NCBI GenBank assembly: GCA_900315775.1
Contig: ONAJ01000015.1
Span: forward strand, 59,547 to 123,546
DNA: 64,000 nucleotides
Reading direction: 5' to 3'
DNA from: an uncultured Prevotella sp.
GTDB taxonomy: Bacteria; Bacteroidota; Bacteroidia; Bacteroidales; Bacteroidaceae
The position numbers and the translations under genes were made by a program. The notes under the pieces are model-generated. The model worked only from the letters and a program-made list of their open reading frames with translations, was not told the origin of the DNA and made no database searches. The stretch's first letter is position 1. Each line of letters begins with the position of its first letter. Positions 23,934 through 32,611 of this stretch are shown here, piece after piece.

Positions 23934-24536
23934 TTAGTTGAGTCCGAAGAGGTTCTTAAGACCTCCATCTACTCCTGAGAAGCCCATGAAGGCAAGACTC
24001 AGAAGACCAGCGGTAACGAGGACAATTGCGGTGCCCTGCATACCACGTGGAATCTTTACCAATGCCATCTGCTCACGGATTCCGGCAAACACGGTGAGTG
24101 CCAAACCGAAACCAATAGCGGTAGAGAAGGCATAGACAACACTCTGAAGGAGTGAGTAATCCTTCTGGATAACAAGGATTGCCACACCAAGGACAGCACA
24201 GTTTGTGGTGATAAGAGGAAGGAAGATTCCAAGTGCCTGATAAAGGGCTGGAGAAACCTTCTTGAGAATAATCTCTACCATCTGCACCAGAGCTGCAATG
24301 ACAAGGATAAAAGCAATTGTCTGCAAATAGCCAAGTCCTAAAGGATTAAGAATGTAGTATTGTACCAGATAGGTTACAATAGTTGCCAATGTCATAACGA
24401 ACGCTACGGCTGCCGACATTCCCAGTGAGGTGTTCACCTTCTGTGACACTCCGAGGAAAGGACAGATTCCGAGGAACTGCGCCAGAATAATGTTATTGAC
24501 AAATATGGCTGATATAAATATTAATAGATATTCCAT
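23934..24536 (-). CDS. rnfA: Rnf complex subunit RnfA
   Basis: 200 residues, six membrane helices. Opening MEYLLIFISAIFVNNIILAQ and FLGICPFLGVS are typical of RnfA; the ITTNCAVLGVAI segment near 109-120 carries a conserved Cys. It pairs with RnfE in the membrane core, which holds an Fe-S cluster between the two. The complex couples reduced ferredoxin to NAD+ reduction and pumps Na+ or H+. It is the last gene of the rnf operon, 4 nt after rnfE, with a terminator just beyond. Confidence 0.95.
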   Translation of the reverse strand: MEYLLIFISAIFVNNIILAQFLGICPFLGVSQKVNTSLGMSAAVAFVMTLATIVTYLVQYYILNPLGLGYLQTIAFILVIAALVQMVEIILKKVSPALYQALGIFLPLITTNCAVLGVAILVIQKDYSLLQSVVYAFSTAIGFGLALTVFAGIREQMALVKIPRGMQGTAIVLVTAGLLSLAFMGFSGVDGGLKNLFGLN

Positions 24537-24540
24537 ACGT

Positions 24541-25125
24541 TTATGCCTTCTTTAAATTGTTAACAATAGCTACAAGGAAGCCGAGGGTGATGAATGCACC
24601 CGGAGGCAATACGAAGAGCAGGATGTTGTAGGTCTCGGGCAACAGTGTGAAGCCGAAGATAGAACCTGCGCCGAAGAACTCACGGCAGATACCGAGGAGT
24701 GTCAGACCGATGGTGAAACCTAAACCGATACCAACACCGTCCATAAGGCTCTCTACAGGACCGTTCTTTGCTGCAAAAGCCTCAGCACGACCAAGGATGA
24801 TACAGTTAACCACGATAAGTGGAATAAACAGTCCAAGCGATGCGTAGATGTCGGGCAGATATGCCTGCATAATCATCTGAAGGAGGGTTACGAACGATGC
24901 GATGACAACGATGAATACAGGAATACGCACCATGTCAGGGGTAAGGTTCTTAATGAGTGAAATAACGATATTTGAACATATAAGTACAAACATTGTTGCA
25001 AGTCCCATTGAAAGACCGTTGATAGCGCTCGTGGTTGTTGCCAACGTAGGACACATACCGAGCATGAGGACAAACGTAGGATTCTCCTTCGTTATGCCAT
25101 TAAGTATAATCTTTAGATAGTTCAT
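24541..25125 (-). CDS. rnfE: Rnf complex subunit RnfE
   Basis: 194 residues, six membrane helices, homologous to RnfA. It begins NYLKIILNGITKENPTFVLM with LGMCPTLATTTSAING, and has IVVNCIILGRAEAFA near 103-117 with the conserved Cys. It is a membrane core subunit that pairs with RnfA. The start overlaps the stop of rnfG by 4 nt. Confidence 0.95.
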   Translation of the reverse strand: MNYLKIILNGITKENPTFVLMLGMCPTLATTTSAINGLSMGLATMFVLICSNIVISLIKNLTPDMVRIPVFIVVIASFVTLLQMIMQAYLPDIYASLGLFIPLIVVNCIILGRAEAFAAKNGPVESLMDGVGIGLGFTIGLTLLGICREFFGAGSIFGFTLLPETYNILLFVLPPGAFITLGFLVAIVNNLKKA

Positions 25126-25760
25126 TGTTCACCTCCCTCTTTTTTTGTTTGTTTTGATGCTCCTGACTCACCGTCAACAGGTAATGCCTGGTAAGCCTTG
25201 TAAGCCTGATTTACTGCCTTGAGGAAAGCGCGGCTGGTAATAGTTGAAGCTGTGATAGCATCAATCTGACCACCGTCTTTCTTAACAACGAGTGCCTCGG
25301 AAGGGTTCTTGCCGATAATGTTTCCTTTACCGTCCTTCTGGAACCACTTGTCTGCCTTTGCTCCAAGTCCTGGAGTCTCTGCATGCTCAAGAATTGTGTA
25401 ACCAAGGATATTACCCTTGGGGTCGAAACCTACGAGAACTTTAAGGTCGCCACCGAAACCGCCTGTAGTGCTCTCAACGGCTGCACCGAGATAGTTCTCC
25501 TTAGCATCATTAGTATTGTAAATAATGAATACCATTTCCTTACCCTTCTCGTCGTTCTGGCGAACGGTGTCGGTCTTAGCGACTGTCAGCTCACCGCCAC
25601 CCATAACGGTCTTAATACCGTCGGCAAGAGTCTTCTCTTTCTGCTCAGCGATAGGACCTTCTGTAGCGTGGTTAACGTAAGCAAGGATACATCCTGTGAT
25701 AAGTGCTACACCTACGAGCACCATCACCATATTCTGTACTGATGATTCTAACTTTTTCAT
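25122..25760 (-). CDS. rnfG: Rnf complex subunit RnfG (covalent FMN protein)
   Basis: 212 residues with one N-terminal membrane helix (VMVLVGVALITGCILAYV) and an external FMN-binding domain. The flavinylation motif reads DAITASTITS near residues 167-176; Thr173 is the likely FMN-phosphoester site. ETPGLGAKAD near 129-138 is also typical. It passes electrons between RnfD and the membrane Fe-S core. It overlaps rnfD and rnfE by 4 nt each. Confidence 0.95.
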   Translation of the reverse strand: MKKLESSVQNMVMVLVGVALITGCILAYVNHATEGPIAEQKEKTLADGIKTVMGGGELTVAKTDTVRQNDEKGKEMVFIIYNTNDAKENYLGAAVESTTGGFGGDLKVLVGFDPKGNILGYTILEHAETPGLGAKADKWFQKDGKGNIIGKNPSEALVVKKDGGQIDAITASTITSRAFLKAVNQAYKAYQALPVDGESGASKQTKKEGGEQ

Positions 25761-26773
25761 TTCTTCTCCTCCTTTGCTTTAGCTGGTACCTCACCGAAAC
25801 GCTTTGGCTTGATGTAAGCGTTGATAAGCGGTGTGAAACCGTTCATGATAAGAATAGCAAAAGACATACCTTCTGGATAAGAACCCCAGTTACGAATTAC
25901 TACGGTAAGGAAACCGATAGCAATACCGTAAATAATCTGACCCTTTGCCGTCATTGGAGAGGTCACATAGTCTGTAGCCATGAAGATAGCGCCAAGCATA
26001 AGACCACCACTGAGTATCTCTGTGCAAGGATCTGCATAAACAGGATCGATGACGTGCATCAGACCGCTGAATACGAATACTGTAGCAATGATACTGATAG
26101 GGATATGCCAAGTGATGATTTTCTTCCACAGCATGTAGATAAGACCGAGGATAAGTGCGAGAGCACAAACCTCACCGATGGTTCCGAGACCTAATGTAGG
26201 GTTGGAGCCAAGGAGCAACTGTGTTGCTGAAGGAACGTTATCAAGCATAGAAAGATCACCAGTCTTTATGGCTTCCTTCATATAATATAAAGGTGTAGCG
26301 CCTGTCTCTGCATCGAGGTAGCTTGTCAGCTGTCCTGCCTTTGGCCAAGAGGTCATCTGTGCAGGGAAACTAACGAGGAGGAAGCAACGACCTACGAGAG
26401 CGGGGTTGAAGGGGTTGTTGCCCAGACCGCCGAAGGTCATCTTACCTACTCCGATAGCTACGAGAGCACCGAGAATGATAATCCAGATAGGAAGATTTGA
26501 TGGCAGGTTGAAACCTAAGAGCAAACCGGTAAGGATTGCAGAGCCATCGCATATCGTGAGTTTCTCACGTTTCATAATAAACTTAGCGATTGCCCACTCA
26601 AAGAGTACACAGGCAAGTACGCTGGTAGCAAGCACTATGGCTGAACCTAATCCGAAGTAGATCAGCGATACTACAAGAGCAGGAACAAGGGCGATGATAA
26701 CACCGTACATGTTCTTCTCAACAGTGTCGGTTCCATGTGCGTGCGGCGAAAGTGAAACAATTAACTTTCCCAT
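25757..26773 (-). CDS. rnfD: Rnf complex subunit RnfD (covalent FMN, ion channel)
   Basis: 338 residues, about nine or ten membrane helices. Opens IVSLSPHAHGTDTVEKNM (family S-P-H-x-x). GGLGNNPFNPALVGRCFLLV lies near 115-134, and the flavinylation motif ETGATPLYYM puts FMN on Thr160. It carries electrons and the ion path. 34 nt after rnfC; overlaps rnfG by 4 nt. The last ~12 residues are charged (EVPAKAKEEKK). Confidence 0.95.
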   Translation of the reverse strand: MGKLIVSLSPHAHGTDTVEKNMYGVIIALVPALVVSLIYFGLGSAIVLATSVLACVLFEWAIAKFIMKREKLTICDGSAILTGLLLGFNLPSNLPIWIIILGALVAIGVGKMTFGGLGNNPFNPALVGRCFLLVSFPAQMTSWPKAGQLTSYLDAETGATPLYYMKEAIKTGDLSMLDNVPSATQLLLGSNPTLGLGTIGEVCALALILGLIYMLWKKIITWHIPISIIATVFVFSGLMHVIDPVYADPCTEILSGGLMLGAIFMATDYVTSPMTAKGQIIYGIAIGFLTVVIRNWGSYPEGMSFAILIMNGFTPLINAYIKPKRFGEVPAKAKEEKK

Positions 26774-26807
26774 TATTATTTTCTTATTTAATTTGTTATT
26801 CTAATTA

Positions 26808-28157
26808 TTATTTCGCGTTACGAGCACGGATGATGCCCATTACAGTACTCTTTCCCTGACGGATATTGTCGAGAAGTGGACGATGAGCAGGACAGGTAAA
26901 CTGACAAGAACCACACTCAATACATGAGGTGACGTCCTCTGCCTCTACCCTCTCCCAGTTCTTCAGACTGCTAAGAGTTGCCAACAAGTATGGCTCCAAG
27001 CCCATAGGACAAGCGCCAACACACTTTGCACAACGGATACATGGCTGTGGCTCCTTACGACGTGCATCGTCCTCGGTAAGTACAGTAACACTGTTAGTAC
27101 CTTTACATACAGGAACTTCTGTCGAGGTAAGTGCCTTACCCATCATAGGACCACCGGCAAGAATCTTGTTGTCGCCCTCGGGGAGTCCACCGCAAGCGTC
27201 GATGAGCTGACTCATCGGGGTTCCCATACGAACGAGGAAGTTTCCTGGGTTCTTAAGCTGCTTACCTGTAACGGTGGTATAACGCTCGAACAATGGTTTG
27301 TTCTTCATAACTGCCTCATAGACAGCGAATGCAGTACCAACGTTCTGGACAATAGCACCAACGTTAACAGGAATTGCTGGAGGAGCAGGTACCTGACGGC
27401 GGATAACAGCATCAACGAGCTGTTTCTCACCACCCTGAGGATACTTCTTTGCAAGAGGAACAATCTCTACATCGCTACGATTGGCTGTCTTCTGCTGGAA
27501 GAGCTCAATAGCTGCAGGTTTGTTGTCCTCGATACCGATATATCCCTTTGTAACCTTTGCTGCCTTCATCAAGAGGTCGAGACCAACGAGTATCTCATCA
27601 GCCTTCTCCATCATAAGACGGAAGTCGGCGGTAATGTAAGGCTCGCACTCTACGGCGTTGATGATGACGCACTCTGCCTTTGCTGTTGGCGGAGGGGTAA
27701 GTTTAATGAATGTTGGGAAACCTGCACCACCCATACCAGTAACACCGGCTTTCTTTACACGCTCGATGATTTCTTCTGGGGTAAGTTCAGGATGGTCCTC
27801 GAGACGCTCCAACTTATCAGAGCGGTCGATAGTCTCTTCCCACTCGTCACCCTCTACCTTTATTATAATAACAGGCTTGCGGTAGCCGGTAGCGTCGATT
27901 GCTGTGTCTATCTTCAGTACTGTTCCAGAAACTGAAGAATAAACGGGAGCAGAAACGAAACCTCCTGCCTCAGCAAGAAGAGTACCTACTTTTACTTTAT
28001 CACCTTTTGCCACAACAGGCTTTGCCGGGGCTCCGATGTGCTGAGACAATGGGAATATTGCCTGTGCAGGGAGAGCAGCAACCTGGGTTACAGCGTCGTT
28101 GGTTAACTTATTTTCTGCGGGGTGTACACCACCGATTCGGAATGTTCTTACTTTCAT
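26808..28157 (-). CDS. rnfC: Rnf complex subunit RnfC (NADH/FMN/Fe-S)
   Basis: 449 residues, soluble. An N-terminal RnfC barrel-sandwich domain is followed by the FMN/NADH-binding segment GVTGMGGAGFPTFIKL (~138-153). Two [4Fe-4S] ferredoxin motifs follow: CIRCAKCVGACP (~373-384) and CIECGSCQFTCP (~412-423). It is the NAD(H)-reacting subunit. It lacks the long Ala/Lys-rich C-terminal extension of proteobacterial RnfC. It overlaps rnfB by 4 nt. Confidence 0.95.
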   Translation of the reverse strand: MKVRTFRIGGVHPAENKLTNDAVTQVAALPAQAIFPLSQHIGAPAKPVVAKGDKVKVGTLLAEAGGFVSAPVYSSVSGTVLKIDTAIDATGYRKPVIIIKVEGDEWEETIDRSDKLERLEDHPELTPEEIIERVKKAGVTGMGGAGFPTFIKLTPPPTAKAECVIINAVECEPYITADFRLMMEKADEILVGLDLLMKAAKVTKGYIGIEDNKPAAIELFQQKTANRSDVEIVPLAKKYPQGGEKQLVDAVIRRQVPAPPAIPVNVGAIVQNVGTAFAVYEAVMKNKPLFERYTTVTGKQLKNPGNFLVRMGTPMSQLIDACGGLPEGDNKILAGGPMMGKALTSTEVPVCKGTNSVTVLTEDDARRKEPQPCIRCAKCVGACPMGLEPYLLATLSSLKNWERVEAEDVTSCIECGSCQFTCPAHRPLLDNIRQGKSTVMGIIRARNAK

Positions 28158-29092
28158 GCTTTTTCCTCCTTTCCTACTTCTGGTTTAGGGGTTTCTACTA
28201 CAGGAGCTGCCTTTGGAGCTTCTGCCTTCGGAGCAGCAGGTTCTTTTGGTTTTGGAGCTGGAGCTGGTGTTGGGAAGTTAACGTCGTGGATGGCCTTTGT
28301 AGGACATGCTGTAACGCACTTACGACACAAACGACACTTGTTGAAGTCAATGTAAGAAACATTGTTCTCAACGGTGATAGCCTCAAACTGACACTCCTTA
28401 ACACATTTGCCGCAACCGATACAAGCTGCCTTACATGCCTTCATGGCAACAGGACCCTTGTCCTTGTTCACGCAGCTAACGAATACACGGCGATTCTTCG
28501 GACCCTTCTTGCGAAGTTCGATGATGTGACGTGGACAAGCCTTAGTACAAGCACCGCAGGCAGTACACTTATCGTCATCAACTTCAGGAAGACCTGTCTC
28601 AGGGTTCATGTGGATAGCATCGAACTGACAGGCAGCGACACAGTCGCCACAGCCAAGACAGCCGAAACCACACGCTGTTTCACCAGCGCCACAACTATTC
28701 ACTACGGCACAAGTCATCAGACCATCGTAAGATGCAATGCGTGGACGGTTCTCGCACGTACCATTACAACGAACGACAGCGACCATTGGGTCAGTATTAG
28801 CAATAGCCATACCCAAAAGATCTGCAACTTGACCCATTACATCGGCTCCTCCCACAGGACAAAGAAGTCCGTCGAGAGAACCCTTGTCAGCAGCCTTTAC
28901 CAAGGCGTCAGCCATTCCTGAACAACCAGGATAACCGCAACCTCCGCAGTTTGCACCAGGCAACACGGCTGTGACCTGACCCACACGTGGATCTACGTAA
29001 ACAGCAAACTTCTTGGAACAAATGTAAAGTACCACCGCTGCAACGAGCGCGATACCTCCAAGAACGAGTACTGCAGTCAAAATAAAGTTCAT
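28154..29092 (-). CDS. rnfB: Rnf complex subunit RnfB (polyferredoxin)
   Basis: 312 residues. One N-terminal membrane helix, then the GANCGGCGYPGCSGMADAL cluster motif (~46-64), then four ferredoxin-like Cys sets: CLGCGDCVAACQ, CTACGACTKACP, CIGCGKCVKECQ and CRLCRKCVTACP. This makes it the input for reduced ferredoxin. The C-terminus is a low-complexity Pro/Ala/Lys tail (PAPAPKPKEPAAPKAEAPKA). It follows the RseC-like gene by 43 nt. Confidence 0.95.
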   Translation of the reverse strand: MNFILTAVLVLGGIALVAAVVLYICSKKFAVYVDPRVGQVTAVLPGANCGGCGYPGCSGMADALVKAADKGSLDGLLCPVGGADVMGQVADLLGMAIANTDPMVAVVRCNGTCENRPRIASYDGLMTCAVVNSCGAGETACGFGCLGCGDCVAACQFDAIHMNPETGLPEVDDDKCTACGACTKACPRHIIELRKKGPKNRRVFVSCVNKDKGPVAMKACKAACIGCGKCVKECQFEAITVENNVSYIDFNKCRLCRKCVTACPTKAIHDVNFPTPAPAPKPKEPAAPKAEAPKAAPVVETPKPEVGKEEKA

Positions 29093-29135
29093 AACGTATT
29101 TGTTTTTTTAGATTATATAATTTGTTTGTTTATCA

Positions 29136-29543
29136 TTATTCAACAGTAAATGCGAACTTCTCTTTTATGTGGTCGCGAAACATGTAGAGCAACAAGTAAT
29201 ATGGTATCAGACATACAATGCTTACGAGTGCCATAAGTGGTTCGTCTGACGTAAAGCGGCTTGCAATGTAAAGCGCAAGAATCATTATGAGGAAAGGAAC
29301 GCCGAAGCCCATAAGGACCGCATTCATACCTACTCTGGAAGAAGCAACCACCGTCACGGTGTCACCCGTCTTGCATGCTGAGGGGAAGTCATAAACGTCA
29401 ACAATCTTCTCTTTTTTCTCTGAAGCAGAGCAATGACTCGCCACCTTACAAGCAGCACAAGCAGAGGTCTGTACGATTCTAACCTTCATACATCCATCTG
29501 CTATTTCCTCAACAATACCGCTATGTTTTATCTTGTTGCTCAT
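29136..29543 (-). CDS. RseC/MucC-family membrane protein (SoxR-reducing system type)
   Basis: 135 residues. The N-terminal beta domain has a Cys motif, CAACKVASHC (~27-36), as in RseC proteins, and there are two membrane helices (~70-90 and ~100-118). RseC proteins often precede rnf genes in Bacteroidetes and are thought to help use Rnf electrons or assemble Fe-S parts. It is first in the operon, with TACCTTTG at 29588-29595 upstream. The ATG 29541-29543 (MSNKIKHSG) was chosen over an upstream in-frame ATG. Confidence 0.85.
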   Translation of the reverse strand: MSNKIKHSGIVEEIADGCMKVRIVQTSACAACKVASHCSASEKKEKIVDVYDFPSACKTGDTVTVVASSRVGMNAVLMGFGVPFLIMILALYIASRFTSDEPLMALVSIVCLIPYYLLLYMFRDHIKEKFAFTVE

Positions 29544-29587
29544 GCTATTATTTCGGTCGACCTTTTGCAATGTAGAGATTGCAAATG

Positions 29588-29595
29588 CAAAGGTA
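29588..29595 (-). promoter_or_regulatory. -7 promoter element of the rseC-rnf operon
   Basis: Minus-strand TACCTTTG, 45 nt before the RseC-like start. Confidence 0.75.
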
Positions 29596-29630
29596 ATACT
29601 ATTATTTTACTCTCGCAAATAAAATGAAAA

Positions 29631-30068
29631 TTATTTCAAAAGATTAGCTAAGAAGTCGTCTAATTCGTCGTCAAGCCCGTCCATAAGGTCGCCACCAAGA
29701 ATTATAGTATCTCCATCGACAACCATAAGTTCGGCAATGTGCTCATGATCCTCATTCTCAAGTACAAAGCTGAAAGGCTTAAGAATACTCATATTCTCTA
29801 CAACGGAACGGTGCGACTCCAGGCTGTTGCGCAGTTGAGCAATAACGGAAGTGAAGAAATCGTCTTCTTTATAGTCTATCCACTGCTCCACGACACAACG
29901 AGTAATCTCGTCGTCATCGTCGTCAAAGGCCAGCAGTTCACCACCATCCTGAGTGACGCGAACATGAATGTCTGTCATGCGCTCTGCCTCATCAGAGATG
30001 GGGAACTTGTGTGATACCTTAACAAGGAAGCGTTCCAATTGCTGCAATGTTTGATCGTTTGCTTTCAT
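29631..30068 (-). CDS. Conserved acidic protein of unknown function (145 residues)
   Basis: Not recognised beyond being of a type common in Bacteroidales. It is soluble, strongly acidic (FDDDDDEITR near 48-57; DLMDGLDDELDDFLANLL at the C-terminus), without signal peptide or membrane helix. It follows the lipoprotein gene by 20 nt and so is probably third in the rfbC-lipoprotein operon. No catalytic motif seen. Confidence 0.75.
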   Translation of the reverse strand: MKANDQTLQQLERFLVKVSHKFPISDEAERMTDIHVRVTQDGGELLAFDDDDDEITRCVVEQWIDYKEDDFFTSVIAQLRNSLESHRSVVENMSILKPFSFVLENEDHEHIAELMVVDGDTIILGGDLMDGLDDELDDFLANLLK

Positions 30069-30088
30069 ATTTTAGTTTTTAGTTCTTC

Positions 30089-30886
30089 TTACTTGTCTCT
30101 GTCCAATGTTACCTCACCCTTCGACGACACCTTGACAGCAACATAGAAGGACGTGTTGCTGTCGGGAATTACAAACTGTGCCTGATAATGTATGTCGTCA
30201 TTTACAACTTTGCTAAAAGCGAGGTCGCTGAGTATCGCTTTCTCCATGAAATCGCTTGGAACAAGATTAGTGAAGTCTTGCTTCTTAAATTCGTGTCCAT
30301 ACAATTTCTTATTTCCTTCATATACAGCAAGATGAATGGTGTTGTCGTAGTAAACATTGGAAACCTCCACGCCGTCTGGATTAAACGATGTCACATACAC
30401 CTTATACTTTGTAGGATTGACATTAACATAACAATGCAAACGTTTTTCTCCCACATACAACACGGTGTCTCTTGCTATTCGGTTATTCTGGTTTAGTGAT
30501 ACTGGTGGACGTTTGGTGAAAGCGTAAGCGTCGGACACATCCTTGCTTTTTACAAGCATCACCTCTTCATCGTTTTGATTCCTGAAAGAGAATCTTTCCT
30601 GCGTTTGCAGGATGATAGCATATCTCACCTCCTGCTCTCCACTACCAAGCAAAATGGAATCACCAACAATCTTAAACGCTACGGGAACACTTGTGCTGTC
30701 GGCATAGAAAATAGAGTCGTGGTCCGCCCTCCATACGGGTTGCAGACTCTCTTCGTCAATCCAGATTCCCTGTAGCATCTTCTTTGCATCAAGATTCTCC
30801 TCTTCGACAACATCATGCGACTTATTGGTACATGATGCAACGAAGCACATAAGCGTAAGCAACAGGAAACTTATCAACGACTTCAT
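30089..30886 (-). CDS. Lipoprotein of unknown function (DUF4738-like)
   Basis: 265 residues with a lipoprotein signal (LLLTLMCFVASCTNK, lipid Cys ~19). The mature part is beta-rich, with ILQTQERFSFRNQN and NPTKYKVYVTSFNPDG segments. It resembles the DUF4738 lipoproteins of Prevotella, although I could not confirm this. The start MKSLISF at 30886 was chosen because it places the signal peptide at the N-terminus. It is 10 nt downstream of rfbC on the same strand. Confidence 0.7.
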   Translation of the reverse strand: MKSLISFLLLTLMCFVASCTNKSHDVVEEENLDAKKMLQGIWIDEESLQPVWRADHDSIFYADSTSVPVAFKIVGDSILLGSGEQEVRYAIILQTQERFSFRNQNDEEVMLVKSKDVSDAYAFTKRPPVSLNQNNRIARDTVLYVGEKRLHCYVNVNPTKYKVYVTSFNPDGVEVSNVYYDNTIHLAVYEGNKKLYGHEFKKQDFTNLVPSDFMEKAILSDLAFSKVVNDDIHYQAQFVIPDSNTSFYVAVKVSSKGEVTLDRDK

Positions 30887-30896
30887 ATCTTGGAAT

Positions 30897-31445
30897 CTAC
30901 TCAAATACTTCAGCGTCTTTCAACTCACAGCCATTCTCGTCCTTAGGACTTGTAAGAATCTCGTTTTTCGGCAACCCCCACTCTACTCCAATTGACGGAT
31001 CGTCATATCTTATACTTGCCTCTGCCTGAGGAGCATAGACATTGTCGACCTTATACGTAAAGATGGCCTCGTCGGATAGTACTGCGAAACCATGAGCGAA
31101 GCCGCGAGGGATGAACAACTGGCGTTTATTCTCGTCGCTAAGCTCTACCGCAACATACTTACCAAAAGTGCTACTGCTTTTTCTAAGGTCAACAGCAACA
31201 TCTAACACTCTACCCTTTACAACCCTTACGAGTTTAGCCTGAGAAAACTCACCTTTCTGGTAATGAAGGCCGCGGAGTACGCCTCTCGAGGACTTTGACT
31301 CATTATCTTGCACAAATGTAACGGGATAAACGTTCGCATCAAAATCCTCCTGACGCCATGATTCAAAGAAATAACCTCTGGCATCAGGAAAAACGCGAGG
31401 TTCTATAATATAAACACCTTCAAGTTCTGTCTTTATATATTTCAT
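30897..31445 (-). CDS. rfbC: dTDP-4-dehydrorhamnose 3,5-epimerase
   Basis: 182-residue cupin. Family motifs are IIEPRVFPDARGYFFESW (~14-31), QDNESKSSRGVLRGLHYQ with the catalytic His (~46-63), RVVKGRVLDVAVDLR (~73-87) and FIPRGFAHGF (~111-120). It makes dTDP-L-rhamnose precursor for surface polysaccharide. The other rfb genes are not adjacent. TAACTTTG at 31454-31461 (minus) lies 8 nt before the ATG, giving a nearly leaderless mRNA. Confidence 0.95.
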   Translation of the reverse strand: MKYIKTELEGVYIIEPRVFPDARGYFFESWRQEDFDANVYPVTFVQDNESKSSRGVLRGLHYQKGEFSQAKLVRVVKGRVLDVAVDLRKSSSTFGKYVAVELSDENKRQLFIPRGFAHGFAVLSDEAIFTYKVDNVYAPQAEASIRYDDPSIGVEWGLPKNEILTSPKDENGCELKDAEVFE

Positions 31446-31453
31446 AGTGCTTG

Positions 31454-31461
31454 CAAAGTTA
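31454..31461 (-). promoter_or_regulatory. -7 promoter element of rfbC
   Basis: Minus-strand TAACTTTG directly upstream of the rfbC start. Confidence 0.7.
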
Positions 31462-31545
31462 ACAATAATAATTGATTTCCCAATACATTATTGTGGTTTT
31501 TTGTGTTTTTAAGAAAATATTTTTGCTAAATCATCAGAATTGTAT

Positions 31546-31553
31546 TACTTTTG
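31546..31553 (+). promoter_or_regulatory. -7 promoter element of the HU/SPOR gene
   Basis: TACTTTTG, 5 nt before GTG 31559. This implies a leaderless transcript and rules out the longer frame starting at 31472. Confidence 0.7.
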
Positions 31554-31558
31554 CATCC

Positions 31559-32611
31559 GTGATTGAACTCGAAAGACATATAGAAATACTTCTTCTGCAG
31601 AACGATTGTGTTATTGTTCCGCAGCTTGGAGGCTTTGTTGCACACCATGTTGACGCACGCTATGACAGCAGAGACAACATGTTCCTGCCACCTATGCGTA
31701 CGTTAGGGTTCAACCAGAAACTCCAGATTAATGATTCGTTACTTGCGCAGTCGTATATCGAGGCATACGACATCAGCTATCCCGAAGCGATGAGCAGGAT
31801 TAACGATGACGTTAATGAACTGAAGCAACGCATTGAGAATGAAGGAGGTTATGCACTTAACGGTATTGGAGTGCTATCGTATAATGAAAACGGCAGTTAC
31901 GAGTTCAAGCCTTGTGAAGCCGGCATCCTTACACCAGATATCTATGGTCTCGGGGGAATTGAGATAGATTTGCTCAACAACGTTTCAAAGAAGCACGCTC
32001 CTATGATAATAGAGCCTGTTATTGAGAATGATGTTGAGGAAGAACAAAAGCATCATGAAGGAGCAAAAATTATCAGTTTGCGCGTAGATACACTAAAGAA
32101 TGCTGTAGCTATTGCTGCAGCGATATTGGCTATTTTCTTCTTCTCTATTCCACTGACTAATGGTGATAGCGGTGACGTGAAGATGAGCCACATTGACACA
32201 GGAATGCTACAGCGACTGATGCCCAAACAGGCTGTCAAGGGGAAACCAATAGTACTTACCGAACACATAGATACGGCAAGCAAAGAATCCGTGGAAACAA
32301 TTACAGTAGCAAAGAAAGACAGCCTGCCCGTAGAAACTGTTAAGACTGTAGAACCTGTCAAGCAGGAACAAACTGAAAAGAGTTACTTCGCTATTGTTCT
32401 TGCAAGCAAAGTATCAATAAAGAATGCTTCTATATACGTTGAACAGTTGAAAAAGCAGGGTTTCTGCAATGTTGAGATACTACAAAAGAACGGCAACAAG
32501 GTACTCATGGGCCACTATGATAATATGAACGATGCTTACCAGGCACTTAACTGTCTTAGGTATAAATGTGATAAGTTTGAAGACGCCTGGGTTTATGAAG
32601 TAAAGATATGA
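31559..32611 (+). CDS. HU-CCDC81-type and SPOR domain membrane protein
   Basis: About 350 residues from GTG. Residues ~1-140 are the paired prokaryotic CCDC81/HU-like domains (VIVPQLGGFVAHHV, LPPMRTLGFNQKLQINDSLL, LNGIGVLSYNENG). One membrane helix lies near 182-198 (AVAIAAAILAIFFFSIPL). The C-terminal ~75 residues are a SPOR peptidoglycan-binding domain (YFAIVLASKVSIKNASIYVE). The layout links a possible cytoplasmic DNA-binding part to denuded septal peptidoglycan, so a role in division or nucleoid-envelope linkage is likely. The GTG start was chosen from the promoter position. It overlaps the FHA gene by 4 nt. Confidence 0.8.
   Translation: MIELERHIEILLLQNDCVIVPQLGGFVAHHVDARYDSRDNMFLPPMRTLGFNQKLQINDSLLAQSYIEAYDISYPEAMSRINDDVNELKQRIENEGGYALNGIGVLSYNENGSYEFKPCEAGILTPDIYGLGGIEIDLLNNVSKKHAPMIIEPVIENDVEEEQKHHEGAKIISLRVDTLKNAVAIAAAILAIFFFSIPLTNGDSGDVKMSHIDTGMLQRLMPKQAVKGKPIVLTEHIDTASKESVETITVAKKDSLPVETVKTVEPVKQEQTEKSYFAIVLASKVSIKNASIYVEQLKKQGFCNVEILQKNGNKVLMGHYDNMNDAYQALNCLRYKCDKFEDAWVYEVKI

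Noticed and set aside
27899-28921. 340-codon plus-strand ORF
   Set aside because: Antisense to rnfC and rnfB, whose motifs and operon structure are certain; the open antisense frame is a side effect of codon use.
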